DNA of 64,000 nt from Gymnogyps californianus (taxonomy: Eukaryota; Chordata; Aves; Accipitriformes; Cathartidae). This document shows positions 26,201 to 38,160 of this stretch, in pieces; position 1 is the first letter of the stretch, and each line of letters opens with the position of its first letter. The translations under genes and the position numbers were made by a program. The stretch is from contig NC_059477.1 in assembly GCF_018139145.2 (NCBI RefSeq), forward strand, positions 13,627,522-13,691,521, written 5' to 3'. The notes beneath the pieces were generated by a model. It searched no databases, was not told the DNA's origin, and worked only from the letters and a program-made list of their open reading frames with translations.

Positions 26201-27290
26201 ATACATTTCTAGCTAGGTGGAACGTTACTCTGGACATGTCTTCTGAGCTTGGCCTAGGTCTTTTACATTAGTTTTATATTTGTGTAGCCACTTTGTGTTT
26301 AGGCCTGATTTGTCCAGGCATATCAGTACAAAGAGAAGGATCCATACCTCCTTCAGTCTATTTACTAGGAAGAGCTTGTTTTAACATGACTTGAGGGCAT
26401 GTTAGCTTATGGGCTGTGAAAAAGTGCCTTGCCGTATTCAGATTACTTCCGCCTTTGACCCAACTTACCACACGTGCAGTAATCAAATATCTTGTGTAGG
26501 GTTTGGAACATTGATAAGCCACTTCTATGATAACAATGTAAAGATTTCTGCTTAATATATTGTCAAACTGTTTTTTCCTGTTTTTTGGGGGGAAGGGACT
26601 CTGGTTTTAAATCAGTGCTTATCGAGAACACTGTTTCTTCATTTGGAGGGTATGGATGCTCTGAAAGTTGCTCTCCTGCTCAAGGTGAGCACTAAGGTGT
26701 TAACGTTCATTTTCAGAAGGATGAAATGCCAACTGGTAAAATCTCTTCCCTCCTCCCTCCCGTTGTTGTGAAATACCATCTATCAGGAGTGCTGCACCAG
26801 AATGTGTATCAGACATGATGCACCATCCCAGGGTCTTACGCCGTCGTGCAGTGCTCCTGTGAGCCTGCTCCTGTTGCTAAAAGAATCTTCAGCAAATCTG
26901 GGAGGGGTGGGAAGGGAGCTGGTTTCACGGCCGATGGCTGTTCGGGTACAGGGCCAAAGACCTGCATTGAGTGTGCTGCATTGCCTGCCAAAAGGCTCGC
27001 AAGGAGGAAGTCGAGTCAGTGGCGTTATGAGCTTCTTTCTGTTTGTATTAAAATGGCAATGAATTGTGAGTGCCTTTAAACTAGAGAGAGGTGACTGCAG
27101 GAAAGGCCCAGGCAGAGGGAGACCTTGAGACCTGCAGGAGTAGGTTCAGTTTTCTCAAGAATGGACTCAAGAATAGTCAGTGCTTCATAACTGTGAGCGG
27201 AAGGGGCCTAAAATGCGTCTGAGAGAAGTCCTCTCTGGCAGACGCGCAGTTTTTAGGTTAAAAGTTGTGGGGGTTTTTGGTTTAAATTAG
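23201..27290. other. intergenic caspase-18-like gene to CASP8
   Basis: About 4 kb with no coding exon, RNA gene or transposon that I can recognise. GC content rises toward the CASP8 CpG island at the right end. Upstream regulatory DNA of CASP8 probably sits here but no site can be named. Confidence 0.5.
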
Positions 27291-27860
27291 GAATCCAGAA
27301 GGAACTACAGCTCCCAGGGGCCCGGGGGCCGCCTCCTGCCCGCCCCAGCGCGGCGGCGGGCGAAAGCGCGGCGGGGGGGCGCACTCTGCGCCTGCCCGGG
27401 GCTGGCGCCGCCGCGCAGCCATGGAGTTCGACAGGCAGCGGCTGCTGGTGGTCAGCGAGGAGCTGGATGAGGCCGAGCTGGCGGCTCTGAAGTTCCTCAG
27501 CCTGGAGCACATCCCCATGAGGAAACTGGAAGCCATCCACAAGGCACAGGACTTCTTCGAAGCGCTGCAGGAGAAAGGCATGATCGAGGCGGGGAGCCTG
27601 TCCTTCCTGAAGGAGCTGCTCTACCGGATCAGTCGGATCGACCTCCTGGCTGCCCACCTGGGCTCCAGCCGAGAGGAGATGGAGAGAGAGCTTCAGATCC
27701 CAGGCAGGGCACGGGTGTCGGCCTACAGGTGAGTGACCGGCGGCGCGGGTTCACCGGGCGGCCCGGGGCGGGGTGCCGCACACGCCGGCGGCCGGGCTGA
27801 GCCTCCCCCGGGAGCTCGCCCTCTGGGACCTGCTGCCCTTCTCATGTGGTCGGTGTAAGC
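27290..27860. promoter_or_regulatory. CASP8: CpG island over CASP8 promoter and first coding exon
   Basis: The only strongly GC- and CpG-rich block in an otherwise AT-rich window, with G/C runs on both sides of the first coding exon (27301-27420 and 27729-27820). No TATA box is seen, which fits a CpG-island promoter. It covers the start codon, so transcription probably starts within about 130 bases before the ATG. Confidence 0.75.
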
Positions 27861-30800
27861 TTTTACCGACGATTTGAACACCAGGCTAAGGTTTGGAAGC
27901 ACAGGGGCGTCTTCCAAGAGAAAGCAGGTGCAAGCCGTACGGAAAATTGAAATTTTTGTGCGGTAAAAGGGAGAAAACTAAAGCCACACCTTTCTGAAAT
28001 ACTTGACAGCCCCCAAAGGGCTCCCTCCCCGGGTGCTGCGAGGTGTGATAAGTGACTGGGTGTGAGTCTTCGTTCTCAACTCCAGAAAGGTTCAGCGTGG
28101 TTTTGATTTTAGGAAAACTAAGATCTTTTTAATTGCAGCTGAAAATGGTTTGACTTCAGGCTGTCCTGGGACTGACGTCCCCCCATTTAAAAAGGAAAAA
28201 AAGGGGGATAGGTGTTGGGGGGGGGGGGGGGGGGGGGGGCGAAGGGGGCAGTTCAACAGTATGGTGTTAAATTGTGCTAAGGGACATGCTTGGGAACATG
28301 AATGATGAAACAGTGTCCTCCACTTCTGTTTCTAGATATCTGCTCTTTCAGCTGTCAGAAGACATCACCGAAGATGAGCTGAAGTCTTTCAAGTTTCTTT
28401 TGGGGAAAGAGTTACCAAAATGCAGGCTAAACTCTAAGACTGTAAGGATTTCTTTAATCCCTTTTTTTTTTTTTTTTTTTAAATGATAATAATCCCTATA
28501 GACATTTGGGTTGCTATGAGGGGAATGAGTGTCACTCTTCTTACGGTGTCACTCTTCTTATGGTGAAAACACCGTAAGAAAAAAGGTGCACCTGGAAAGG
28601 GATTATAGGCTCTCCGGTGCATATGGGACTTGTCTGTGCTAGTGTTATGTGTAGCTTTTGCAGCAGTGTCACAGCCCAGAGAGCATGGGCCAGCCCTGCG
28701 CCGGGCACAGAGGCCTTCATGTCCAAGTGCCATATGGGGCCTAGGGGACTCAGTGGCTTTGATCAGTGGAATACGGATGAGCACATTCACTCATCTTGCC
28801 CAACTGATTTTCTTTCGCCTGCTTTCTAAGCCATTATCAAACACAGAAAATCACCCATTGTGGCTATTACTTTATGGTTTTGTTCTTTTTATTTCCAAAC
28901 TCAGAAAATACAGATCTAAGCAGCAGATCCTTACCAAGGCTAAGGCCCAAGTGCTTGGAGTTTACAAATAGCCTTGCAGGAGATCCAGCTGCTCTTACAC
29001 TATCTCAGCCTGCCGTTCTGACCGCTGGGTACTTTGTTCTGTCTGATGAAAACTCTTGTAGCATTTTCCCTCTTTTCTTAGAGGAGGGACTGTGACTATC
29101 TAGTGATAGCTGTTCTGGTAAATCCTTGGGGTGACCACTGTGCTCTGCCACTCAGTGTTTGGCAAGAGCTCCTGTCCCTTGGGTCCCCTTTTGGTTCAGA
29201 GCAATCTCTATACCATACTTGCATGGTTATACCCATTTTTGCCGTTGCTCAAGATGGTCACTACAGTTATTCTTGTGTTTCAGTTAAGTGCACGAGATAG
29301 CCACTGGAAGTCAAATGAATGAAAGCAGGCATTAAAAATGACATTATATATTCCTGTATGATCACCATTAGATCTCCTGGATTAGATCTTATTAGATCTT
29401 GGCATCTCTGAGCTGCGGAAGGGAAATGAGTATGTTTTGAGAAGATGTTTGTACTTATTGTACTTGTAGGTTTTGTTGAACTAGATTTAATTTGACTCAG
29501 CTGAGGTCTTAACTGAGCTACTAGTCAGCTGGACTGACTGTGGATCGCATGTGCTGTCAGTACATTAAAGCTTAGGTGCACATGCTGCAACTTCCCTCCC
29601 AGTGGCAGCATGCATGTGCCCTAAGAGCAAACTACCTTTCTGATTACCCAGACAATGCTCAACGTTTTCATTGAGATGGAGAAGAAGGGGATTTTGGGAG
29701 AAGACAACCTAAGTATCCTGAAGAGTCTCTGTGCAGAAATTAACATCAGCCTGTTGAAGAGAATTGAAGAGTATGAATTAAACCTATTTGGTAAAACAAA
29801 ACAAAACAAAAAGGCCTCTTTCCCATAGTTATTCTTGAAGTGACACATAGGTGTCATACGGGACTAATAATGAATGCTTTTCAGGTGAAGAAGAGATGCT
29901 CATCACAGAGGAACAGAGGGGCAGCACAGGAGGCTCTGAAGGTAATTGAAACTCTCAAAAAATTAATGTTTAGATTTTTTGCTCTTCTTCAGCTTTTGAG
30001 CTCTCTACACCACTTGCATCTCACTTCTTTACACAGATGCCTCTCTAAAAAGTGATTAACTATCCAGTTACTTACTAACTGATCTCAATACATTTTACTC
30101 CCTTTTAATTGATTATCTAGTGGTTCATAGCTAACAGGAACAGCTGTTCAACCACAATTCAGTGTTTTCAGAGAACAGTTTTACCCCAGGAGGTACTTGT
30201 GGAGATGGAGAATAGGAACAGAGCTTCTCTCCTTTCTCTAGTGCTACATTCTGTACTTAAACTTTTTTGTCTGTATTCAGCCCCTACCAAATGGCTGGCG
30301 TCATCTGTGGCACTTGATTGTCCTGGCAGCTGGAATGAATCTTCCCAGGTAAGTCAGTTTGCTTCTTAGAAACATCATCATTTTGTCTTAGAAGAGATCA
30401 TCCCTCCATGAGATGAACAGTTATTATAAGCCCGACTGTTAAAAGCACTGTCTAGAAAAAGAAAAATGCACCACTCTGTAACATCCTGTATTCTGAAGCT
30501 AAGTCACAGGCAGCAGCTTCTGCAGTGTTAAAACTTCAGAAACATTTGCAAGGGTAGCAAGATAGGCTGAGTTTTTTATACCAGCAGATACACAGTTGGC
30601 AGACGGCTGGGCATGGAGAATTGCATGAATGCAGCACCCCATGCGGGCTGAGCATGATGATGTGGGTCTGCGGGGGTGCTGTCATGCTCTGCACAGACTC
30701 CGAAGGGCGGTGGGGCAGCGCATTGCCAGGTTCTGGGAGCAAAGCTGTATAGGGAGAGCTGCCTAGAGAGAAAGCCAGCTGGCGCTCTGCCCTGCTGTGC

Positions 30801-32972
30801 TACTAGCAAGGGCTGAGAAGCACCTGGAGGAGAGTGCAGTAGTTTCACCAATAGTCTTTCTTTTCAACAGCTTGAAGCTTACAAAATGACTAGCCGACCC
30901 CGTGGAGTGTGCCTGATCCTGAATAATCACAATTTTGCAAAAGCCAGGGAAGCAGTGCCAGAACCCAAAAACATGAAGGATCGGAATGGGACAGACGTGG
31001 ATGCAGGTACAGTGAACATTAAAGATGAGTTTGTGTATCTTCAAAAATAGAAACCTCAGTTCCTTTTCTGTACTAAAGGTCTGAATTTAAATCTTCGCTT
31101 TCTAGGATACTTTTGTTGTAGTGGCTGAGTTGGCTCTGTTTCCTGTGCTGACAAACCCTAATCAACTCATCAAGCTTTTACTGGCCAACTCAGAACAATT
31201 CACTAGCATTTTGCTGTTTTACTGAGTTTACTGCAGCCTTAAGCAGCAACCTCAGCCTGGACTTTACAAGCTAGGCTAGCTTTGTGTCAGCCTTACGCAT
31301 ACTACTTCGAAAATATGCAGAATCAGAAACAGATTTGCTGCTGAACCAGAACTGGGCATTAGTTGTTTAACATCCAACTTTAAAAAAAAAAAAAAAGGGA
31401 GGATGTTGGAATGTAGGGACTATTACCTTGCTATTCAGTGGCCCTGATTTTAGCAGGCTGTCCTGCAGCAGCAGTGTAGCTCATTGCAGGTCCTAGGGTC
31501 TGTGAGATGGGTGTCTTTGCACTATCTATGCCAAGAGAGAAGATCCATCAATGGGCCTTCCCTGGTTGAATTGAACTCCAACTTAATTCAAGAGTCAGAG
31601 TGCAAGGTTTCTCTTCTATGACACAGGTACTACCCAAATGGGTAGTGCACTCTCCTCTTGGGTAAAGCAACTGCACTGTTCAACACCTTTTGAGAGATGA
31701 AGGGACTAGCTGTAAAGTGGGTGGAGGAAAGAGATACAGCTTTCTTAATAGTTCTGCACGCTTTCCAGACAGTGGCAATACTAAACAGCAAGATTGCAAG
31801 GAAGCCTTTTAATGAGAGTTAAGGGAACTCCGCAGAGATATGATTAGTGATTAGACTACTAGATTAGTGATTAGACTACTAGATTATTTTCAGAGCAGGA
31901 ATGTAACTACCTGGATAGTAGTGTAGCAGGATTTAAAAAAAGGACAGTTTATCTCTAAAAGTGCAATTTACAATTGCAGAGTCCAACTTTCATATAATGA
32001 CACCGGTCCAATTCCCCTTCTGTTTACTTTCCAGCGGCTCTGAAAAGAGTCTTTAGCAAGCTTCATTTTACAATAGCAGAATATAGAGACCTCACCGCAG
32101 AGGAAATCCGTAAGACTGTGAACGTCTACCAGTCCGAAGACCACAAGGACAAAGACTGTTTTGTTTGCTGTGTCCTGTCTCATGGGAAAAAAGGCATTAT
32201 ATATGGTGTTGATGGGCAGGAAGTACCTATCCAGGAACTGACCACTTCTTTCACTGGACAGAATTGCCACTCACTTGCTGGAAAACCAAAGGTCTTTTTT
32301 GTTCAGGCCTGCCAAGGTGATGCTTGCCATAAAGGTGTGACCATCGAAACAGATTCTGGAGAGCAAGATTCTTCTGTAGAAACAGATGCAAGATTTCAGC
32401 TCGACTGCATCCCCGCAGAGGCAGACTTCCTCTTGGGCATGGCTACCCTGCAAGATTACGTTTCCTACAGAAGCCCAAGTCAGGGGACCTGGTACATACA
32501 GGCATTGTGCCAGCACTTGGAGTACAGCTGCCCTCGGTAAGTATGAGTCCATAAGCTTTTTTTTGGCAACACCTGTATTTTCCTTCTGAATAACAGGAGT
32601 TTGATTTGGATGCAGAGGTAGATGATATGCAGTGGGAGTGCTCGCTGAGTGAAAACAGTAATACAGGACAGAGCAACATCATGCAGGTTGTTCAAAGTGG
32701 CTTAGCTAACTAACTGCTTTGAAGCCTGTTTAAAACAGGAGCCATTAGCACTGGTAGAGATCAAGATATATAAGAATGTGTAATTTTTCTGATGTTAACT
32801 GCCTCCCTAATACAAAACATACTTGTGTTTTTGCAGAGGAGAAGATATTCTCACCATCCTGACAGCAGTGAATCAAGAGGTGAGCAGAAAGAGTTGCAAG
32901 CCAAATGCAGAAAAGCAGATGCCACAGCCCAGTTTCACATTGAGGAAAAAGCTCATCTTTCCTGTCAACTAA
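27421..32972 (+). CDS. CASP8: caspase-8, tandem-DED initiator caspase
   Basis: Apical protease of extrinsic apoptosis and brake on necroptosis; cytosolic, recruited by FADD. Coding exons: 27421-27728, 28336-28441, 29652-29790, 29885-29941, 30281-30348, 30871-31006, 32035-32536 and 32837-32972; 483 aa in phase, close to human length. DED1 (1-80) has RIDL, matching RxDL; DED2 (about 103-184) has [13 protein letters not shown]. The protease shows His321 (LSHGKKG), Cys364 (QACQGD), S1 Arg417 (VSYR) and Trp424 (GTWYIQ). Maturation sites IETD378 and VETD389 match the human pair after position offset. The C-terminus [14 protein letters not shown] is diagnostic. The ATG has G at -3 and +4. The first exon lies in the CpG island. 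Introns are 86-1028 bases long. Polyadenylation is probably at the AATAAA near 33330. Confidence 0.96.
28217..28239. repeat. poly-G run, 23 bases
   Basis: G homopolymer in CASP8 intron 1, about 100 bases before the exon-2 acceptor. It can form a G-quadruplex in the transcript. Its length is likely to be unreliable in any assembly. Confidence 0.9.
28462..28480. repeat. poly-T run, 19 bases
   Basis: T homopolymer about 20 bases into CASP8 intron 2, just after the exon-2 donor. U-rich tracts at this position can help U1/TIA-1 recruitment. Function is inferred. Confidence 0.85.
28531..28580. repeat. 17-bp tandem repeat with an inverted third copy
   Basis: gtcactcttcttacggt is followed directly by gtcactcttcttatggt, then after aaaa by caccgtaagaa. 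The last element is the exact reverse complement of part of copy 1 and differs by one base from that of copy 2, so the strand can fold into a hairpin with an 11-bp stem. Inside CASP8 intron 2. Confidence 0.85.
31841..31886. repeat. 20-bp tandem duplication
   Basis: tgattagtgattagactact is followed by agattagtgattagactact and then a partial third copy (agatta). It lies in CASP8 intron 6, about 150 bases before the large catalytic exon. It is probably a recent slippage event. Confidence 0.9.
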
Positions 32973-33355
32973 ATGGGAGGGAACTGCATGGCAGAGGGAG
33001 CTGCAACAGCCTGGAATCGGCTGGTATCAGCTAAGAATTTGGTAAAACGTAACAGACTTTCAGTGTCTGCTCTTGCCATGAGAGCAAATGTTTTTATTGA
33101 AAATAGAGGTGAGGAGCAAAAGTCTTAAGAAATTTGTGTTAATATGTATGACACTTTATACTTGAGAGCATCTCTGAGCTGGTCTCTAATTTGTGGTTTG
33201 CTAGCTAAAATACACTCAGTGTCCTCTGTCAGCTGTACCACGTTGCTGTTGTTTTAGTAAGGTATCTTTCCAATGCAGATTTTAAAAGACAACTGTTACG
33301 AAGCCTTGTGTATTTTATGCCTTTTGCAAAATAAAGGGGGGGGGGGGCACTGCAA
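32973..33355 (+). other. CASP8: 3'UTR of CASP8
   Basis: Runs from the TAA at 32970-32972 to just past the AATAAA at 33330-33335. Short and non-coding. Confidence 0.6.
33330..33335 (+). terminator. CASP8: polyadenylation signal AATAAA for CASP8
   Basis: Canonical hexamer about 360 bases after the stop codon, followed directly by a run of 12 G. It is the first canonical signal after the stop. Confidence 0.6.
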
Positions 33356-36300
33356 ATTTTATAGCATATAATCAGCTCACATCAGTGTGTTTTGTTACTT
33401 CTCCCCACCACTTAAAATGATTCATTTTTAGTGTCTTGGTACACATCAAGGAAAAGTCAAGCACTTGTCCTCTAGCATCCTCAGCAGGATGGGGCTGGGA
33501 CCTGCGTTTTAGAGTATCCTCTACATAGAGTAGTCTTAACAGTGAAAATCAGTTGCTCAGGTACAGCTTCATGTATGAAGATGTCCAGTTATCCTGTGTT
33601 CACTTACCTTGCTGATCTTGGAGTCTCAGTTTTAAGCACAGCAAAAGAAGTCGTCGTTAGGTAAGTACCCAGCTCCTTAAAAACATTTTTATATTGTCTC
33701 CTGTGATTAGGATGCACACAGAACAGGGAGTTTTACAGGCTCTGAGTAGAAGATAAAGCTTTATTAGTCTCTCTGTTTTGTTTTGAATGAGATGTTCGTT
33801 CTGTTACACCCTTGTTACAGCTTTCAGCATTAGTAATGGTGTCAATGTAGGTGCTTATTTAACTAAACAGATGATAGATCTTCACTGGAAATATTTTAAG
33901 AGCCTAAGTCCTTCCCTGGACTGCTGTGCTGAATACTTCTCTCTTTGGTACCAGTTTGTGTCTGCGAAGATAAGGGTAGAGAGATTATAGACTGTGAGAA
34001 TGATTAGAAACTTAACAAGTGGCAGATGCAGCAAGCAGTTACAGAAACAGGCAAATCTGTGCTTCCAAATTCTAGGAGTAATTTTCCAAGATAGTTGTTG
34101 ATGCTCATTTAGGGATTCATCATGAAACCATTGAGTTGTGCTGAAGCCAGGGCAGCTCATATACAGAAGTTTGTCTGTTACTTGGATGTGGCCAGAAATG
34201 TGCAATCCAAGTGAAAGAAACCCATTTTTATTTTTCTTAAATATTGAATAGAAACTATAAGCAAACAACCATACTACTCCATGGGCAAAATAATTAATGC
34301 AACCTGTTTTACCGTGGATTGTTTTCCTAGATCCCCTCTCTCCACACATACTGCTCAGCACTTTACCTCTTACAAGTCACCTGTGTTCTTCCGCAACTTC
34401 CAGTTCTCTTGCATACATCCTGGGCTCCCTCCCTGTCACACTGTGGATCCAGGCAGGGATCTGGCAGAGCAGAAGTACTGAACTTTCACAGTTCCCTTTC
34501 CCTTAGAGGGGGAGGCTGGATCTTCTTTGGTCTGCATTGTTGACAAAATTTAAGTGAGCCGAGATTCTGAAGTCAGAGGTGTCCGACTGACAGCATGCTC
34601 ACGTAGACAACTTCTTTTTCCTTAGGAATCAAAAGGAAAAAGATACAGCAAATACAAACAGTTGGCTACGCTCAAGGAACTAGTTATCATCTCAGGTGTT
34701 CACAGTAAAAAAATTAGGGGGAATTTTCCAGCAAGATTTAATGCATGCCATAAACAAGGTCTTACTAGGAATCTCCTCATATAATGAATGAGTTGTTAGG
34801 AATTCTTCATCAGTTAGGAATCGAATCTGTTAATTATCAGTCTCCACCATTAGTCTCCTCATATAAAGCAACTGACATCTAGCCAATTCACAAGGAGCCC
34901 TAGCAGCTCCACAGACCAACTACACTCATTCATAAGATGGAGGCAGGCAGTTCTGGCTCACACTGGGGTATCATCATTGTGTCCCTCTCCTTGGTGCCAT
35001 CTTGTTCTTGGTTCAGAGTTAGGATTGTAGAGACAATCCTAATTTGACAACCTGAAATCTTAACTATAAACACAGTTACACAGAATTTTACACAAAGTTT
35101 TGCCAATATCCAGCTTTTCTTCAGCAGCTGCTCTCTTCAGTAATTTCTGGAAATGTTCTTGCAAGCCAATGACTTCTGATCTGTGAACTTCTTGAAGCAA
35201 GCTGTGAAAGCACTATGTAAGGAACACACATGCATATAGGTCTCTTCACTCACATCTGCCTATTGTACTAATGGTTCTGATGACACAGTGCAATGAAGGG
35301 GACGCAGCTTAGTGCTGCACTTCTCTTCAGTTTGGCTATGTGTTCCCTTTCAGTCCTTTAACTAGGATGGAGTTTTCTTTGTTAGCTTGAAATGCATGAG
35401 AACTTGCGAGGTAAGCTGAGCCACCAGAAAAATGGAACAGAAACGAGTTGTAGTTTAACCCTGGTAGGCAGCTCAGCCCCACACAGCCACTTGCTCACTG
35501 TGCACCAGTGGGATGGGGGAGAGAGTAGGAAGGGTAAAAGTGTGAAAACTTGTGGGTTGAGCTAGTGTAATAGATAAAGCAAAAGCCATACGCACAGGCA
35601 AAGCAAAACAAGGAATTCATTCACTACTTCCCATCGGCAGGCAGGTGTTCAGCCATCTCCAGGAAAGCAGGGCTCCATTACAGGTAACGGTTACTTGGGA
35701 AGACCAACGCCATCACTCCAAACATCCCTCTACCACCTTCCTCCCCCAGTTTTATTGCTGAGCATGATGCCATATGGTATGGAATATCCCTTTGGTTAGT
35801 TGGGGTCGGCTGCCCCAGCTGTGTCCCTTGCCAACTTTTTGTGCACCCCCCTACTTGCTGGCAGGGCAGTCTGAGAAGCAGAAAAGGCCTTGACTCTGTG
35901 TAGGCACTGCTCAGCAATAAATCTCTGTGTTATCAACACAGTTTTCAGCACAAACCCAAAACAGCACCATACCAGCTACTATGAAGAAAATTAACTGTAC
36001 CCCAGCCAAAACCAGTACACATGTTTTCTGCCTTTCCAATTAATTTGAAAATTTCTGCTAAAAGCACAGTTTCTCTTGGGTTATCCAAACCTACAGACCG
36101 AGAGCTCAACTCTAAGAGTTACAGATATTTTCAAGTGGAGACTCAAACCCACACAAAAGGCCTTATTTGTATTCACTTCTCCATTGTATAAAATGCTATT
36201 TAAAGGCCCTTGCTCCTGGGAGCCTGTCAAAAGTCTTTCTTTTAGCAGTGTGACCAACTAAAAGGAAAACAAGAAAGGAGCTCAAGGCACTTCCAAGTCT

Positions 36301-38150
36301 CATCTGTGCAGAATCACTCCAGAATTTCTTCTCAGAATTGCCAAAGTCCCATTGATTTAGGTGGCTTAATAAAACTGTTTTCTCCATGAAGCTCTTCCTT
36401 GCACCTTCCTCAGGTACACCTGGGCTTTTGTGGTTAGTTCTAGGTCTTTTCCTGCAGCTTCAAAGGGGTTACAACTCTCTCCCCTTACTACATCCAAAGT
36501 GCTAGAGAACAAGCGGGGGAAAAAAAAAACCAACCCTTCCCCAGACTCTTACACTCTTAGCATGTACATTCTTACAAAGCAGCAGCCAGCTGTACTCCTC
36601 CGGCTCAGGCATTTCAGGGCAGCCGAAATCTTGAGTTCAACAGGAACTTGTGTACTGACATTAACTTTCTTTTCATATGCTCCATGAACAGCTTTGATGC
36701 AGAGAGAGCATGTAGCCAGAAATCCCAGCTCTACTGGTATCTAATGTTCCTCTGGTGCCATTTAGCTGCCTATGGCCGTAATGCTTCTCCACTGTCGGGG
36801 ACACTTCTGTAATGTCATTAGTTAATTAAGTTGGTAACAGGCCTTTGTTCTGAGGACATGCAAATACAAATATGTTAAGTACTCGTGCATAAATACAATG
36901 AATATTAGGAAACAGTATAAGTTACGTACTTGCTAGTGAAGGAAACTTGGTCAACGTCTCTTGCAACCCAGACACTGCTGTTCCAGCTTGCAGCTTGATC
37001 CTGCCACATTTACAGGTGTGACAATTACAGAGAACAGTGGGAAGAGAATGTCTCCTCAAAATGTCCAACTCAAGCTTCAGCGTATGAAGAGTTGAGCCGA
37101 GAAGTCAACTTCAGTCTGACAAGAGTGCAAGCCCTTCTCGTGTCGAAGAAATAATAAAGCTAAATAAATACAGGATACTTACAGGAAAACGGTGGTTCTC
37201 AGTTCTTTGAGATGTCATGCACACAGACTACTAGAGGAACCACTGTCAGTAACTGTTAGGCTAATTCAAGTAAGAACCTGTTAACTGCAAATCAATGTTG
37301 TTCCCATTCTGTACCACTAAAGGAACTGAGTGTTTTGTGGAAAATTATGAGAAGCTTCCAGCCTGAAATCTGAGCACAGGGGATTGTGCTGAAGGTGGTA
37401 TGCACAGCCCCAGGCTGACACAACTGGCAAGAATTTGGCACCTCTGTGCCAAGAGAACTTCAGTGAGATCTACACAAAAGGAGTACGCTTCTAAGTGGCT
37501 TGGTTTCAATCTCTACCCCCAGTTTATCACAAGTATAGAGGGCTGACAGAACATCAGCTACTGAGATGGAAAAACAACAGTGCTGTCAGACAACAGGATT
37601 GTCTAACACTGTAATGCCAGAGGAACATACTAGCTGCTGTAAAATAACAGCAGGAAAAAACGAAAACACACACACACACAAAACCCCAAAGTACCAGAAA
37701 ACATGAACACGTTCATTTAACGTGAGGCTCACATTCAAATATTCTGTCTAGAGGTTGATGAGCTATTATTCATTTGTGAAGTTCTTCATTCTGAAGTAAA
37801 AGGCTTTTCAAACTGCAGCAGAAGGTACTCTGTAGGCATTCTGTTCTAGATTTAAGCATTGCACGTTTACTGTGCAAAGTCAGACTGCAGCTTGTACTGC
37901 ACATCTGCCACCTGGAACTGCTTAGGTATAAACACAACAGCAAACAGCCCAGCACAGCCTGATCAAGTTTTTAAATCCATTTCTCAGCTTTTACAGCCAC
38001 CAACTCACTAAGCTCGTGTACAGTGTACCAATCATTAAATTTTAGGCAAAAAAGGCCTAATTTTAGGTTTATTGTAGAACATAGTATAGAAGATGACATC
38101 GAGAACAAACCACACAAGATGACCAATATACTGAAAAATGGCATGTTATA
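33356..38150. other. intergenic CASP8 to TRAK2 (tail-to-tail)
   Basis: About 4.8 kb between the presumed 3' ends of two convergent genes. It contains one solo LTR (35449-36019). The open frames here show no family motif. In human the FLACC1 gene lies between CASP8 and TRAK2; I see no coiled-coil-rich exon chain here on either strand. Confidence 0.5.
35449..36019 (-). mobile_element. solo LTR, ERVL-like family, antisense copy
   Basis: Bounded by TG...CA. Read on the - strand it begins like the LTR at 62991 (tggttttggctgggg, then a gttaat-type stretch) and ends with gttaaactaca. It shares the phrases for a ggaatatccc-type block and the pyrimidine-rich tail. No internal gag/pol sequence lies beside it, so it is a solo LTR left by recombination. 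The flanking 5 bases (cgagt and catgt) match at only 3 positions, so the target-site duplication is degraded or the ends are off by a few bases. Confidence 0.85.
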
Positions 38151-38154
38151 CATG

Positions 38155-38160
38155 TTTATT
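38155..38160 (-). terminator. TRAK2: distal polyadenylation signal candidate of TRAK2
   Basis: AATAAA on the - strand (tttatt on +), about 3.46 kb after the TRAK2 stop codon. Other - strand AATAAA hexamers lie nearer the stop, around 41350, 40870 and 40733, so several 3'UTR lengths are possible. Confidence 0.4.
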
